A stretch of 64,000 nt of DNA, taken from positions 2,852,001-2,916,000 of the forward strand of contig NW_025408674.1 in assembly GCF_020360975.1 (NCBI RefSeq), in the 5' to 3' direction. Under the pieces are notes generated by a model. That model had not been told where the DNA came from and did not search any database. It worked only from the letters and a program-made list of their open reading frames with translations. Each line of letters begins with the position of its first letter. The first letter of the stretch is position 1. This document shows, piece by piece, positions 43,260 through 54,240 of this stretch. Position numbers and translations under genes: made by a program. This stretch comes from Hirsutella rhossiliensis. Lineage: Eukaryota; Ascomycota; Sordariomycetes; Hypocreales; Ophiocordycipitaceae.

Positions 43260-46199
43260 TCATCGACCTGGACCGCCAGGTCGGCTCATCGTCAACGGCT
43301 TAAACGGCTTGCGCAGCCGATCCATCGATGGCGGCGGGCCCATGCTCGCCGGCCGCCTCACGCCAGCCAGGGGCTTCGACGACATGAAGGTCGTCGTGTG
43401 GAAGCTCGCCGCCGGCCGTAGCGGCTCCGTCGCCGAAGCCTCCTCCTTCGCCTGCGCCTTGTCCGGCGATGGCGGTCGTGGCGGAGGGCTCGAGAAGCAC
43501 GCGTATTGTTGCCTAGGATTGTCGTCTCGTGGCGCCAGCGCGTTTGGCCGCGTGAATGTCCTACCCTGCGGCAGCCTGTGGTGAGCTAGTGCCGGATCGA
43601 TGCCGGGCTTGGAGGCGTCGACTGATGTCGGCGCAGGCGCCGCTTGGGCAGCATGTCGCGATGCAGCAGCTCGGTACCGGGCAAGTGATAAGTCTGCGGC
43701 CACAGCCTTGGGGGGCGGCGTCTTCTGCGCCCTCGGCTCTTGGGTCACGAATCCAAGGAGGCTTCGTTGATCTGGCCGACGACGACAAGTAACCGTCCTT
43801 GGACCTTGCTTCGCAATGGTGGCTGCCTTTTCCTGTTCAATCGCCGCCGCTGCCGCCAAAGCCGAGTGGTGAGCACCCGCAGAGACAAACCCAGGCAGGG
43901 ACGACATTGTGAACTCGGACGCGCTCTCCATCGTGGTGAGGTAGTCTGGTCGCCACGGTTTTTCCTCTTCGTCACCGCCCTCTCCGTTGTTGGAGTAGAC
44001 GGTACGTTGCCGCTTTGAGGTCCTCGCAAGGTGCCCGCTACCATCTTCGATGCCATCAGCGTTTTTGGGGTCGAAGGGGTCAATCGGAAAGAGGTCGTCC
44101 TCTGGCGAGAACATGGGGGGAACCTGGGCGTAGATGGTCTTGTCCGTCGGCGCCACCCTGCCCAGAATATTGGCAATCCCCTCGAGAACGGGCCCGTCAA
44201 AGGATGGCCCTTGGGGAGCAAGCGTGCCCGCAAACGGAGACACAAAGGGCGACAGCTCGACCTTATTGCCCGTCCCTTGCGATCCATAGAGTGGGCAGCT
44301 CAGGTAGAGCAGCGCCTGGGCCCGAGTCATGGCCACATACAGAAGCCGCCTCTCCTCGTCAGAGTCCTCGGCGCGGGAGTGAGGGATGGATCCGGTGTAC
44401 ACTGACGGGACGAAGACAATGGGCCACTCTAGACCCTTGGCAGCGTGTATGGTAGAAATGGTCACCAGCGACGCCTTGTCCCCCTCACCGCCATCTTTCT
44501 GCGCATCAGATGCCAGGGCCACGTTGGCGAGGAAGCGGCTCAGCAAATCGTCGTCCTTGGCTTGCTCGACGCCCTCGATCTCCGGCAGAGCTTCCTCGTC
44601 CGGTTTGCCGAAGTCGCGCGTGAAGTCCCCGGCTAAGTTGACCAGCTCCTGGACGTTGGCCCATCGTCCCTCATGGTCTTCAGCATACTCTGCCTGCAAA
44701 TATTTTTTGAAGTCGAGCTGGTGGACAAGATCTTCAATCAGATCCACCAACGTCAGAGGACTGCTCTCGGTCAGCTGCTCCACCTTTTTTCGAAGACTGG
44801 ACGTTATTCTCAGCAGTTCCGTATTTAGCTTTTGCTCCATCTTGGCCCTGATGTTTGTCTTTGCTCCTCGCCCTTCCCGGCAATGGCGCCACAATAGCTT
44901 CCATAGGCTTATCTTGGCCTGCTCAGCCTCCTCCAAGAGCGACTTGATGGTTGTTTCTCCGATGCCCCGGCGCGGAACGTTGATGACCCTGGCCAGTGCG
45001 TCGTTGTTATCGGGGTGCTGGATGACGCGGAGATAGTCGAGTAAGACCTTGATTTCCTTGCGGTCGTAAAACTTGTGCCCGCCAACCATGCGGTACGCCA
45101 CACCGGCCTTGCCGAGTGCGGATTCAATGTGTCTTGACAGAGAGGCAGACCGAAGCAGGATGGCCACGTCTTCGAACTTGAGCATTGCCCCGCAGAGCAT
45201 GACTGCTCGTCTGATTTCCGACACGATCCATTCCCCCTCTGCGGCCGAGCTCTTGAGTTTCCTCAGGACCGGCCTGGCGCCCCTTGTGTGAACGGGGACC
45301 AGCCGTTTTTGATAGCGCTTCTTGTCCTGCTGGATGACATTGAGCGACATGTCGAGAATCCACTGAGAGGATCGGTAGTTTTCTTCCAAGGAGACCTCGT
45401 CGGTCTTGGGGTAGTCGCGCAGGAGGCGATAGAGGTTCCGAATCTCGGCCGAGCGCCAGCCATAGATGCTCTGGTCGGGGTCTCCGACAATGGTGATGCG
45501 GTGGCGGGCCTGAGCGAAGAGCTTCATGAGGTCGTATTGAATGCCATTTGTGTCCTGGTATTCGTCAATCAGCACCGCCTGGATGTTTGAAACGCAGGAG
45601 GGATGGTCCTGCAGGAGCTGCACGCAGTAGACGAGCAAGTCGTCGTAGTCGAGCAGGTTCGCTCTGGTCAGGTGGGCCTGGTACTCGTCGTAGCAAGATT
45701 GGAGGGCCGCATTGACCGAATTCTGGCGACCGGGCTGGGCCGGCGGGGGAGTGGTGCCTTTTGCCTTTTTCTTGCTGATCCAGGACCTTGCGTAGGGGGC
45801 CTCGATTTGCAGGCTGAGGCGCTTGCATATCCTCTGGATGATGGCTCTCGAATCGCCGTCGTCGGCGATGCCAAAGTTGGAGTCGAGGCCAATGCGGCGT
45901 CCGTACTTGGCCAGATAGCGCCTGGCAATGGAGTGGAAGGTGCCCAAGATGATTTTCTTTTCCAGTTCCTCACCAAGGGCCTTGGCGATGCGCACCTTCA
46001 TCTCCCGGGCGGCCTTTACGGTGAAGGTGGCGACGACGATGTCCGAGGGCGTATAGTTGGCCTGTTGGACAAGCCAGACAACGCGGGAGGTGAGGGTATG
46101 GGTTTTGCCGCTGCCGGGCCCAGCGAGAATGGCGACGGTGGGCGCATCGGAGGTGACGGCGCGACGTTGGGCCTCGTTGAGAGAGTCGAGGCGAGACAT
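43260..46199 (-). CDS. ATP-dependent DNA helicase of the UvrD/Rep family, Srs2-like
   Basis: Intronless, 979 residues. SF1A helicase motifs appear in order: Q-motif region LNEAQRRAVTS; Walker A AGPGSGKT (26-33); motif Ia VATFTVKAAREMKVRI; motif II VLIDEYQDTNG; motif III GDPDQSIYGWRSAEI; motif IV SLEENYRSSQWIL; motif V STIHAAKGLEWPIVFVPSV; motif VI RLLYVAMTRAQALLYL. After about 650 the protein is low-complexity with several basic and Pro-rich stretches, as in fungal Srs2, where this tail binds Rad51 and PCNA. The 3'-5' translocase removes Rad51 filaments and limits unwanted recombination (established for yeast Srs2). Srs2 rather than another UvrD member is inferred from length, N-terminal placement of the helicase and fungal origin. 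Confidence 0.9.
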   Translation of the reverse strand: MSRLDSLNEAQRRAVTSDAPTVAILAGPGSGKTHTLTSRVVWLVQQANYTPSDIVVATFTVKAAREMKVRIAKALGEELEKKIILGTFHSIARRYLAKYGRRIGLDSNFGIADDGDSRAIIQRICKRLSLQIEAPYARSWISKKKAKGTTPPPAQPGRQNSVNAALQSCYDEYQAHLTRANLLDYDDLLVYCVQLLQDHPSCVSNIQAVLIDEYQDTNGIQYDLMKLFAQARHRITIVGDPDQSIYGWRSAEIRNLYRLLRDYPKTDEVSLEENYRSSQWILDMSLNVIQQDKKRYQKRLVPVHTRGARPVLRKLKSSAAEGEWIVSEIRRAVMLCGAMLKFEDVAILLRSASLSRHIESALGKAGVAYRMVGGHKFYDRKEIKVLLDYLRVIQHPDNNDALARVINVPRRGIGETTIKSLLEEAEQAKISLWKLLWRHCREGRGAKTNIRAKMEQKLNTELLRITSSLRKKVEQLTESSPLTLVDLIEDLVHQLDFKKYLQAEYAEDHEGRWANVQELVNLAGDFTRDFGKPDEEALPEIEGVEQAKDDDLLSRFLANVALASDAQKDGGEGDKASLVTISTIHAAKGLEWPIVFVPSVYTGSIPHSRAEDSDEERRLLYVAMTRAQALLYLSCPLYGSQGTGNKVELSPFVSPFAGTLAPQGPSFDGPVLEGIANILGRVAPTDKTIYAQVPPMFSPEDDLFPIDPFDPKNADGIEDGSGHLARTSKRQRTVYSNNGEGGDEEEKPWRPDYLTTMESASEFTMSSLPGFVSAGAHHSALAAAAAIEQEKAATIAKQGPRTVTCRRRPDQRSLLGFVTQEPRAQKTPPPKAVAADLSLARYRAAASRHAAQAAPAPTSVDASKPGIDPALAHHRLPQGRTFTRPNALAPRDDNPRQQYACFSSPPPRPPSPDKAQAKEEASATEPLRPAASFHTTTFMSSKPLAGVRRPASMGPPPSMDRLRKPFKPLTMSRPGGPGR

Positions 46200-47355
46200 G
46201 GTGGTGAGCAGAGGAAGGGTATCTCACTGACTGACGCCCTTGGGCCGAGAGCAAGTTGTCAGAGCCTCTGCTCCGAGCCAATTGACACCGGGGCGTCGAG
46301 CATTGCTGCTGGAAGACGCGATCCGTGGATCCGTGGACGCCGCTGGCCGTATTTCGCGTCGTGGCGCGCAGTCAGGTGATTGGGGGCCGGTACATGTGCG
46401 GCAGCGAGTCGATACCTGAACCGCAGGCGAGCTACGGCAATGCTAACATGTAGCGGGTACATTGACGCACGACTTACACGGTACAGATAGTCTCGAAAGC
46501 AGCAGCCGTTGATCAATTCGAACGGCAAGCAAAAGGCCAGTTGAATCACTCTGTCATGCCTAGGAAGCAAGTCGTTCGAATGCTCGACACAATCAAGTGA
46601 ACGGAGAATTGCCAACGTAAGGCGTTTTATTTTTAGAAAGTCACAGCAGGCGGTCCGCTGGGCGCGTTGTTAGTGTCGTGAGGGAGTCGACAAGATAGGA
46701 CGCCGACGGGTACCTACCTTGGGTACCTTATGTTAGGTTCTCGCTAAAGTGCCCAGCACTATTCTGCAGAAGCAGACTTGGTGCAAAAGCTCCGTGGGTA
46801 GCAAGCTGGTCGGCATTGCATCATCAGCCTCTCCGTCCCTTGCAGACTCTCCAAAGCTGCTCACAATATTCCTAGGCAAGGCCAATGTTCCATTTTACCG
46901 CCTCTCCAGCCCCCCAATCATCGGCTGCAACCACAAATCGCACTCGACGGACCGCACGCTGCTGCGGGGGAGACGAACTGCGCTGGTTCCCCACTGGTCC
47001 TCGCCCCCCGTCAATCACCCCGGGCCGGGCGTCGACCTCGGCGCTTAGCCACCCCCTCTGTCCAACCACACACCACCATCCATCCCTCTTCTGCAGCGCC
47101 CATCACCACCATGCACCACGCTGCAGCCAGTGGCCGTCGTTCCCTCCCAGGGGCCCTCCCTCAGCTCCCAGGGGGCCTCGGCGCTTATGTACTCTCCCAG
47201 CTTTAGAGCCTGCTGCAACGTCGTCGTAAATATGTCTGATCTCTCCTCGTTGTCTCCCCTCCCATCCTCCGACTCATGTTTCGTATGCTGCCATCAGGAG
47301 GTCTCGCTGCGGCATCCGTTGCCTCCTCTTAAGGCCTTTTCCTCCTCCTCCCGCC
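46200..47355. other. Divergent intergenic region
   Basis: Shared promoter region for the helicase gene (leftward) and the membrane-protein gene (rightward). No gene recognised. GGTACCTACCTTGGGTACC-type sequence lies near 46710-46730, and CT-rich leader-like sequence runs from about 47050 to 47355. Confidence 0.5.
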
Positions 47356-48852
47356 ATGCCGCGAGGGCTCATCGCCCCACTACATGCTCTCACGGTTCTG
47401 ATTCTTTCTTGTCTCGCCCATTCCGAGCCAACCCTCACCAGCCTCAACAGAGCTATAGCAGCCCGCTCATCACCCACCGCCCAGGCCCACGACGCGCCGT
47501 TGCTCTTCCCTGGAGCCTTGCGTGACCCGTCCTATTTGCCTGCGGAAATCGGTGGCGTCATCGCAGCCTACGGCGTGTCCCTTGTCTTCGTCGCAATCAC
47601 TCTGCTTGCGCTGGCAAAGAAACGACGCGAGCACCTCAAGGCCGCTCAGGACGAGTTTGTCTTTGAAGCACCGGCAGACTTCTGCAGCCCAGATCGCGCT
47701 CCCGGGGAACTTCATTCTTATCCAGACGCCGCACGAGTGCCCAATTTCTCCTACCCTTCACCCATCAACACCGACTTCAACGTCTCGAGCCCTCACATCT
47801 ATCCGTCGCCGACGTCGACTGCCGGTGCCCCGGGAGTCGATCTTGCTGTCGATCAGAGGGTCGTTCAGGCAGACCGAGAGATGGCCCAGCAACAGCTCGA
47901 GGAGATGTACAGGCACGTCATGGAGCACGAGGAGGCCAAGGAAAACGGCACCGTGCCCGACGCACCCGTCATCCCCAGGCCGCCTCAGAATCACGCTCCA
48001 GACTCGATGGGCTCCAAGAAGGAGAGATCCAAACCCGCCAGCCTCAACCTCAGTCGAGGTGTTGAAGAAAAGTCACACTCCAAAGCACACTCTTTCTTCT
48101 CCGCACTCCGCTCACCCAGGAAAAAGTCCATCAAAGGCATCTCCATTTCCTCGCCCATCATGACGCCGCATTCTTCCACTTTCCCAGTACACGACTTCCA
48201 GGAAATGAGTCCCATGGCCCCGAGGCCTTACGCTCCGGCACCTCCAGCCCCCGATCAACCGGCCGTTGGCGCACCAAGACCCCGCCGCAGCGCCATGCCC
48301 CTGACCCCAGACATTTCACCCCAGAGCGTGCAGACCATAGATGAGCGCATCAGCGCGTTGTCTGGCACCGCCAGCGGCAGCAGACAAGTCTCGCAGGCTC
48401 CCACCGAGGCGGACCCGGCATCGGCCACGTCGGAGCATTCTCAGGTCCCTCTGGTCGGACTCCCGTCGTCGCCCAAGCCCTCGGCCAAACCTCCCCAGCT
48501 TCCCTCGTCACCCAAGCCAGGTGCCAGCTTCCGGAAGCCCAACGCTCCTTCGGCCGTGCGGACAGGAGGCACCCTGCCGCTACGAGCCTACGAGCCGGCC
48601 ATGAGCTCGCCGTCTGCCATGGCTTATACCACCAAGCAGACGGTGTTTGAGAGGAGAGGGCCGCTCTCCCCGACCACGGGCAGGACCCCCCGCACGGCTG
48701 GGGCGGTTCCGTACTCGCCATATCAGCCCAACACGCCCTGCATACCGGTGACGCCGTCGCTGGTCACCAAGGAGGACAGAAGACGCATGAAGAGAATGAT
48801 ACCCAAGACGCCTACATTGGAGATGGTCAAGAGTTCCGACGATGTATGGTAG
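47356..48852 (+). CDS. Single-pass membrane protein with signal peptide, function unknown
   Basis: Intronless, 498 residues. The first ~23 residues (MPRGLIAPLHALTVLILSCLAHS) look like a signal peptide. A short lumenal/extracellular part of about 45 residues follows, then a transmembrane helix at about 67-88 (GGVIAAYGVSLVFVAITLLALA) closed by a basic stop-transfer KKRREH. The long cytoplasmic tail is rich in Pro, Ser and Lys, with coiled-coil potential at about 170-200 (DREMAQQQLEEMYRHVMEHEEAKEN). It also has many SP/TP sites and a basic SALRSPRKKSIKG stretch, and ends VKSSDDVW. The type I topology is inferred. I do not recognise a named family; it looks like a conserved fungal surface or endomembrane protein. 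Start chosen at the Met that gives the signal peptide. Confidence 0.78.
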   Translation: MPRGLIAPLHALTVLILSCLAHSEPTLTSLNRAIAARSSPTAQAHDAPLLFPGALRDPSYLPAEIGGVIAAYGVSLVFVAITLLALAKKRREHLKAAQDEFVFEAPADFCSPDRAPGELHSYPDAARVPNFSYPSPINTDFNVSSPHIYPSPTSTAGAPGVDLAVDQRVVQADREMAQQQLEEMYRHVMEHEEAKENGTVPDAPVIPRPPQNHAPDSMGSKKERSKPASLNLSRGVEEKSHSKAHSFFSALRSPRKKSIKGISISSPIMTPHSSTFPVHDFQEMSPMAPRPYAPAPPAPDQPAVGAPRPRRSAMPLTPDISPQSVQTIDERISALSGTASGSRQVSQAPTEADPASATSEHSQVPLVGLPSSPKPSAKPPQLPSSPKPGASFRKPNAPSAVRTGGTLPLRAYEPAMSSPSAMAYTTKQTVFERRGPLSPTTGRTPRTAGAVPYSPYQPNTPCIPVTPSLVTKEDRRRMKRMIPKTPTLEMVKSSDDVW

Positions 48853-51800
48853 CGCGTCACCTTGAGTGATCCGAGAAGCAGGAAGACGGGCCTGGAGAGG
48901 AGTTTGATGGATTATGACTTTGTACATGTCACTGAAGCTGGTTTCGAGACACTTGAGGGCGAAGACGACGTCGTAACGGCTGTTCTCCTATTTTTCCGTT
49001 AGATAAATTGCTTGCGAAGGCCACACTCGCGGCAAGCACTGTTCATTCAGGTGGTAAAAAAATACATTGACACGCCTTTCATGTCGCTTGGCCAGGGCCT
49101 GGTCGTGTAAAGGCCCGTGGACGGGCACATCATCCAATGTCGAATGGAGCGAGGCGGGCACTTGGGAGAGAGTACTGCTCCCGCTGAGCTCGGCCTGGCT
49201 GGCATGCCAATTCAGAAGTCTCCACGCGGAGCATCTCGAGCCGAGTCCTGTCCGCGGGTCAATATGCACCGAGAACCTCTGTGGGCGGGCTGATGGTTGG
49301 TTGACGTAACATCAACCACTTCCCCTCTGGCTTCTTCATGCAGACATTTTCTTCTTCTCCCACCTGGCCCCCATTGCCCGAGTCCAGAACCGGGACTGTC
49401 TTTGGCTTATCACCGATGCCCCCTTGAAGGACGTCAGTTCTGGCCCTCGCGTCGCAAACGGGGCTCAGCGGCTGGCAACTCGGAATTACCGAAGGCGCGT
49501 GGATGGGCTTTTGTCCATCCCTGCCCGATTGCCGAACCGCCGCGTCGCACGCCGAGAAAGGTCCAGGGCGACAGGCTTTGCTGATGCAGTCTATGATCTC
49601 TTTTGGACATTGACTGGCACACACAACATGCCGCCCGAAGTATAGTGCCAGGTGCCTAGGTATGCCAGGTTATTCACGGGATGCCCTATATAACCGGCAC
49701 GTATACGGTGAATACAGATATGTCACCGCGGGCCGCAGGCCGGACATTGCCGCTTCGGACCCGAGTCCTCGGATATACTGTACGCATTTATTAGCCGGCA
49801 CGACGGGCCTTTTTTCTTCTGAATTTCTCGTCCCGTTCCCTCTTCTTCTGATACTTGTGCGTATGAGGCTTTGCAAAACCCAGACGCCGCAAGAACGGAG
49901 AGTGCAGACAGCCCACGTAAAATGCTAGAGCCCTACATTATCCCGCCCACATGCCGGGTCTATGCCCGGAAATGTGCATTATCAAAGCGGAATTACCTTG
50001 ATTCCAACGCTATGGACATCCCTCCCCATATTCTACACGTATTTGTCTTCTCAATTGGAGCAGCTAAATATGCATGCCCTAGTGGCCAAGGTTGCTGTTG
50101 GCTGGCTATAACAGGAGTGCTCAACCTTGGTTCTCGGATAACTGTTATGTTCGCCCCTCGCCTTCGTTAGAATGCACTGCAAATGCCGTGCTTGGTGCGT
50201 ACGTAGGACCAATTCTACGCAGGGTGCCGTCTTGTTTCGAAATGCAGTGCACAGGGCAGTGGCACAGGTGCGAATCACGGCGTCAAGGTTCGTCTCGCAG
50301 CGTCAATGCCACATACCTGAGTGCATGTATGTACGACCCCGATGCCGCAGCATGTCTCTCGCCCCGGACGGTGGCGTCTGGTTGGCCGGCACGAACCAGC
50401 CTGGTGACAGAAGGAGCGGGTGGTGGACCCGGAATCTATTGAGCGGTCATAGGCGGGCGAATCTTTGGCAGGAATAAGTTAATAACCAAGTATAGGCCCG
50501 GTCGTGCTCCGTTTAGCCTGATAGCAACCGCATGCGAGGGACGAGGAACGAGTGCATATACCGTCCTGCGCGAGAGCCAGGTCAGTGCCCCCCATGCCGA
50601 ACTTCAGCATCATGTCGTACAGCGATTCCTCATCTGCTGCAAGACCCAAGTGCAACTCTCCTTTGTACGAGCTGGGCACAGCCGTGTCACCGATAAGGCC
50701 AGTCGCGGTTGGCAAATCGGGCTAGGATTTCCCGCAACCTTTGGTCCAGTGGATATCGATGGCTTCGGACCAGCTGAGCGGCGATGGTTCAGCCGCAAAT
50801 CAAGGTCAGGACCGGCTCTTGATTTATGATGACTCAACCGGGCCAGAGCACGTTTAGTTATGGCCGTTGAGGGGCGTTTGAAAGACTGCTATCCAAAGCC
50901 TTTGTATGTGATATGTGCCCGGCAGTTACTCCGATCAACTCTGGCCATCTACTTTGTACAGCAGCACAACGTAGCCCGAAGACGAACTTTTAAGGTAGGA
51001 CCGCGGTAAGATGCCGGTATTTCCATAATCAGGACATGCAGATATCAGGCCCTGAATCACCAATGTGTGATGGGGATGGGCCCCGAGCTAGCCTTGGCAG
51101 TCAGCTGTCAACCCTGAAGAGGTCCGAACCTCGACCTGCCCAGCACATGGCAGAGTCTGTGGGCTCGATATGCTTCCCTTCCCCCGTCATGTAACCGGGA
51201 TCAAGGCGGGCGCTACCAAAAGTTGGTAGCACGGTCACCGGCAACTTCCTGGGTGATGGGGTTACCACCGGCGGCGGCTTTGAAATTGGACGAGGGCAGT
51301 GCGTCGCCACGCCTGCCAATACCCTCGAATCCCAAGATCGACGGAAGGGGGCCATCTTGAAGTGAATCCACAGATTGCCGACGGCGTGGTGGGTCACGCC
51401 TTGCTCGGTTGCAGTCGGCAAGTCGAGGACAGAGAATACCTAGACAAGCTCCAGATAGCAAGGAGGAAGTCCTCCGGGCTGAGCATGACAAGTGACAGGC
51501 AGGAAGGGAGACGCGAGTCAGAGAGGGGGCGGGGGGGGGGGGGCGAAATTTGAAGAGCACCGCATCCCGCATTCTGTTCGCGCCGTTCCGCGCTCTTCGA
51601 GATGCAACGCGTGCCTGAAAGTGCTTCGTGTATGCGACTTTTGGTTGGAGCAATAGACGCAGGCGAGAAGGGGGCGGAGGCGAAAGATCTGTATACACGC
51701 CCACCTACATACCAAGGCACATATATCACAGCTTTTTCATTACCGGACTGTACTGTATCTTGAAGCCTTGCCCGGTGTGTGTCACTGCCGTCGGCGTATT

Positions 51801-54083
51801 TCCGCGGCTTCTGCCGACCCCAAGCGGTAGCACAAGTGGGCTGCAAGAGTGTCTTGTTCAGTATCAAGGCAACCTGGCTCAAGTGACTCGACATTGTCGA
51901 GATCGGACAAAACAGGTGTAGCCAGGCCTACGATTCACCTCTCTGACTCTGCGGCAAAGCACACGCCTGAGTACTGCATGCGGGTCAAGGCTCTTTGGTC
52001 TTTTATCTTTTTGTGACCGAGCACAGCAGCGTAGAGGTAGGTATGCCGGTCTCTGGGCCGTGCAGCATCGTCACTGTCAAGTCAAGCCTCAGTGACGCCC
52101 GGATCAGGCGTTCGGATGGACAGGGCCCGAGTTTCCCTCAGGACCCAGGTCAGGGGAGGGATGCTGAATCGGTTGGCGAGGCCACCATCCCGGCCCGGCA
52201 GGTGGTCCCTCGCCCACCGGCGACAAAGGCAAACGGCATGTCGCCGACGGACTCAAGAGAGGGCACGGCGCAATGTAGACCCGAGAGAGTCGGAGAGCCG
52301 AGAATTCTTGTTTTCTGGATTGGAAGAAAAGACCCCCCTTCCCTCCTTATCTCCTCAGCAGGACACGTTTCAGCCACCGGGAGGCGTGTTAAGGCCCACG
52401 GTGGCTCTTCGCTTACATGCATCCATGATAAGATGCGAACTGCCGGCTGCGAGCGCCAGCACCACAGCAAAGTAAGTGAAGAGCCGGGGCCGTTCATCCG
52501 CGTATGTACATGGTACTGGGACAAAGGTATACAGGTGAGTCTTGGTTCAAGAAGATGAGTTGTCTGATGGCAGCCGTATAGTGCTTTGGGTTCGCCTTTC
52601 TGGTTGTGTGTGTGTGTGCTGTATGGGCAAGATGTCTCCGAAGCTGAAGAATCTTGTTTGCTTAAGCGAGCAGACACTGACAGATGAAGTCTTGCCCTGG
52701 CGCTTCCGTCCGCTCTGGTCAACAACAGTCGGCCCGTTGGGCTGCAGCATGTATCTGCCACGTACATACATACATACATACAGAACTGCGCCTTGGCTTT
52801 GCACATGGGTGTGCTACGTGGTATCGCCGCTGACCAGAGGACAAGGACGGACGTGGATTGTAGGCAATAGCATTTGGCGGTGCAGGGAGGAGGGCCGAGA
52901 GCGGAGGCCCGCGTCGCGCCAAGCCGAGGAGCCAAGGAGGAGGCATTCTTGGGACGAGCGATAGCCGGCGTCTAGGTAGCTGACGATGGGTGCTAACTAA
53001 TGACGCATCGTGGGTTTTTCTTGTATCTGCGGCAGGGGCAAGAAACTATCCGTGACCAAAGGAGTCCTTCAAGCGACGGAGTACAGGGGCCGGTAGTCTG
53101 CCCTCGCGTTGCGGCCGGTTGCTCGCAGACACCGGTGCCCCCTTTTGGATCCTCAGCCCGGACTTGATCTCGCGTTTTGTAGAAACTTGAAGCAGAGACA
53201 TGGACAAGCTGCAAAGCGGATTCGAAATTCGTCTATGCACTTTTGTCAAAAGTAACGCAGTCTGCCTTGAGTCGCAGAGAACGGCCGATAGAGTTTCGTA
53301 GTGCCGCATCGCCGGTCTTGCCTTGCAGCCATTCGCATTATCCAGTGCAGATTGATAATCTTGAGTTTGCTGCACCGGAGAAAAACAGGTGGAAGGGGTG
53401 CTGGATCAAAAGAAAGGTCCACTCTTGTTGATTCGACCAAGGTGCCTGCCTGCGTTGTGCATGGTTCATGTTTGTGCTGTATGTCCTGGCAGGCTGAGTT
53501 TAGGATTGGCCGTTGCTTTCAAGTCACTGGCAACCGATCAAGCCTACTTGGTAGGTAGGTAGTGATAGTTTAACTAACTACGAATATTTCGTACAAAGAG
53601 AACAAGGAGGCCTGGGGACGGAGGAGCGGGAGGCGCCAGAAAAAGAAAAAGAAAAGCGTGGGGAAAACGGGGCCTTGGCGGGTGACGACATTACCTAAGG
53701 CAGGTACGGATGCATGACTCTGCACGGCAGGCAGGAGGAGCATCTGTGGACTTTAGCGAGGAAAGAAGGAGATGCGGACTTGAACAAGGACCAGTTCAAC
53801 CCGCAAAGCAATCTACTGTACCTAATCGGCACATCCATTGCTCCCGATGGCTCATCTCGCCTTTGGCGGGCCTTATCGAGGCCCGCCTGGATGCTAACCG
53901 AGCGAAGGCGAACTACACGCCGCTAGGTGCTAAACGCAACGGGCCGGCAGGCAACACCCTGCTCTGCACTCGGTACGGCTCCGCTGTACATGCAAAGTAC
54001 ACGTCAGGTACTTTCAGCGAACATGGAACAACTGTGCGTCCTTGCCGAGCTGCATGCATGTACGAACAGGACCTTGGCCTAGG

Positions 54084-54135
54084 TATCTGTACCAAAACCA
54101 GTGCTTGGCTTAGATATCTGTACCAAAACCAGTGC
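54084..54135. repeat. 21-bp direct repeat, period 31 bp
   Basis: The 21-nt string beginning TATCTGTACC and ending AACCAGTGC occurs at 54084-54104 and again at 54115-54135. The flanks left of each copy (CCTAGG / CTTAGA) are also similar, so the unit is a recent 31-bp tandem duplication. Confidence 0.85.
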
Positions 54136-54221
54136 ATCATCAAACGAGCATGTTCCCATCGCGCAGGGCTGCTCTGCCAAAGGAGCCGATGATGTGTGGA
54201 GCGTAAGGCGGCGACGACGAC

Positions 54222-54240
54222 ATTTATTATTATTATTATT
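54222..54240. repeat. (ATT)6 trinucleotide microsatellite
   Basis: Six ATT units in the gene-free region, read directly from the sequence. Confidence 0.8.

Noticed and set aside
51995..52558. 187-residue plus-strand open frame in the gene-free region
   Set aside because: No recognisable fold or motif; overlapping frames on both strands are equally long.
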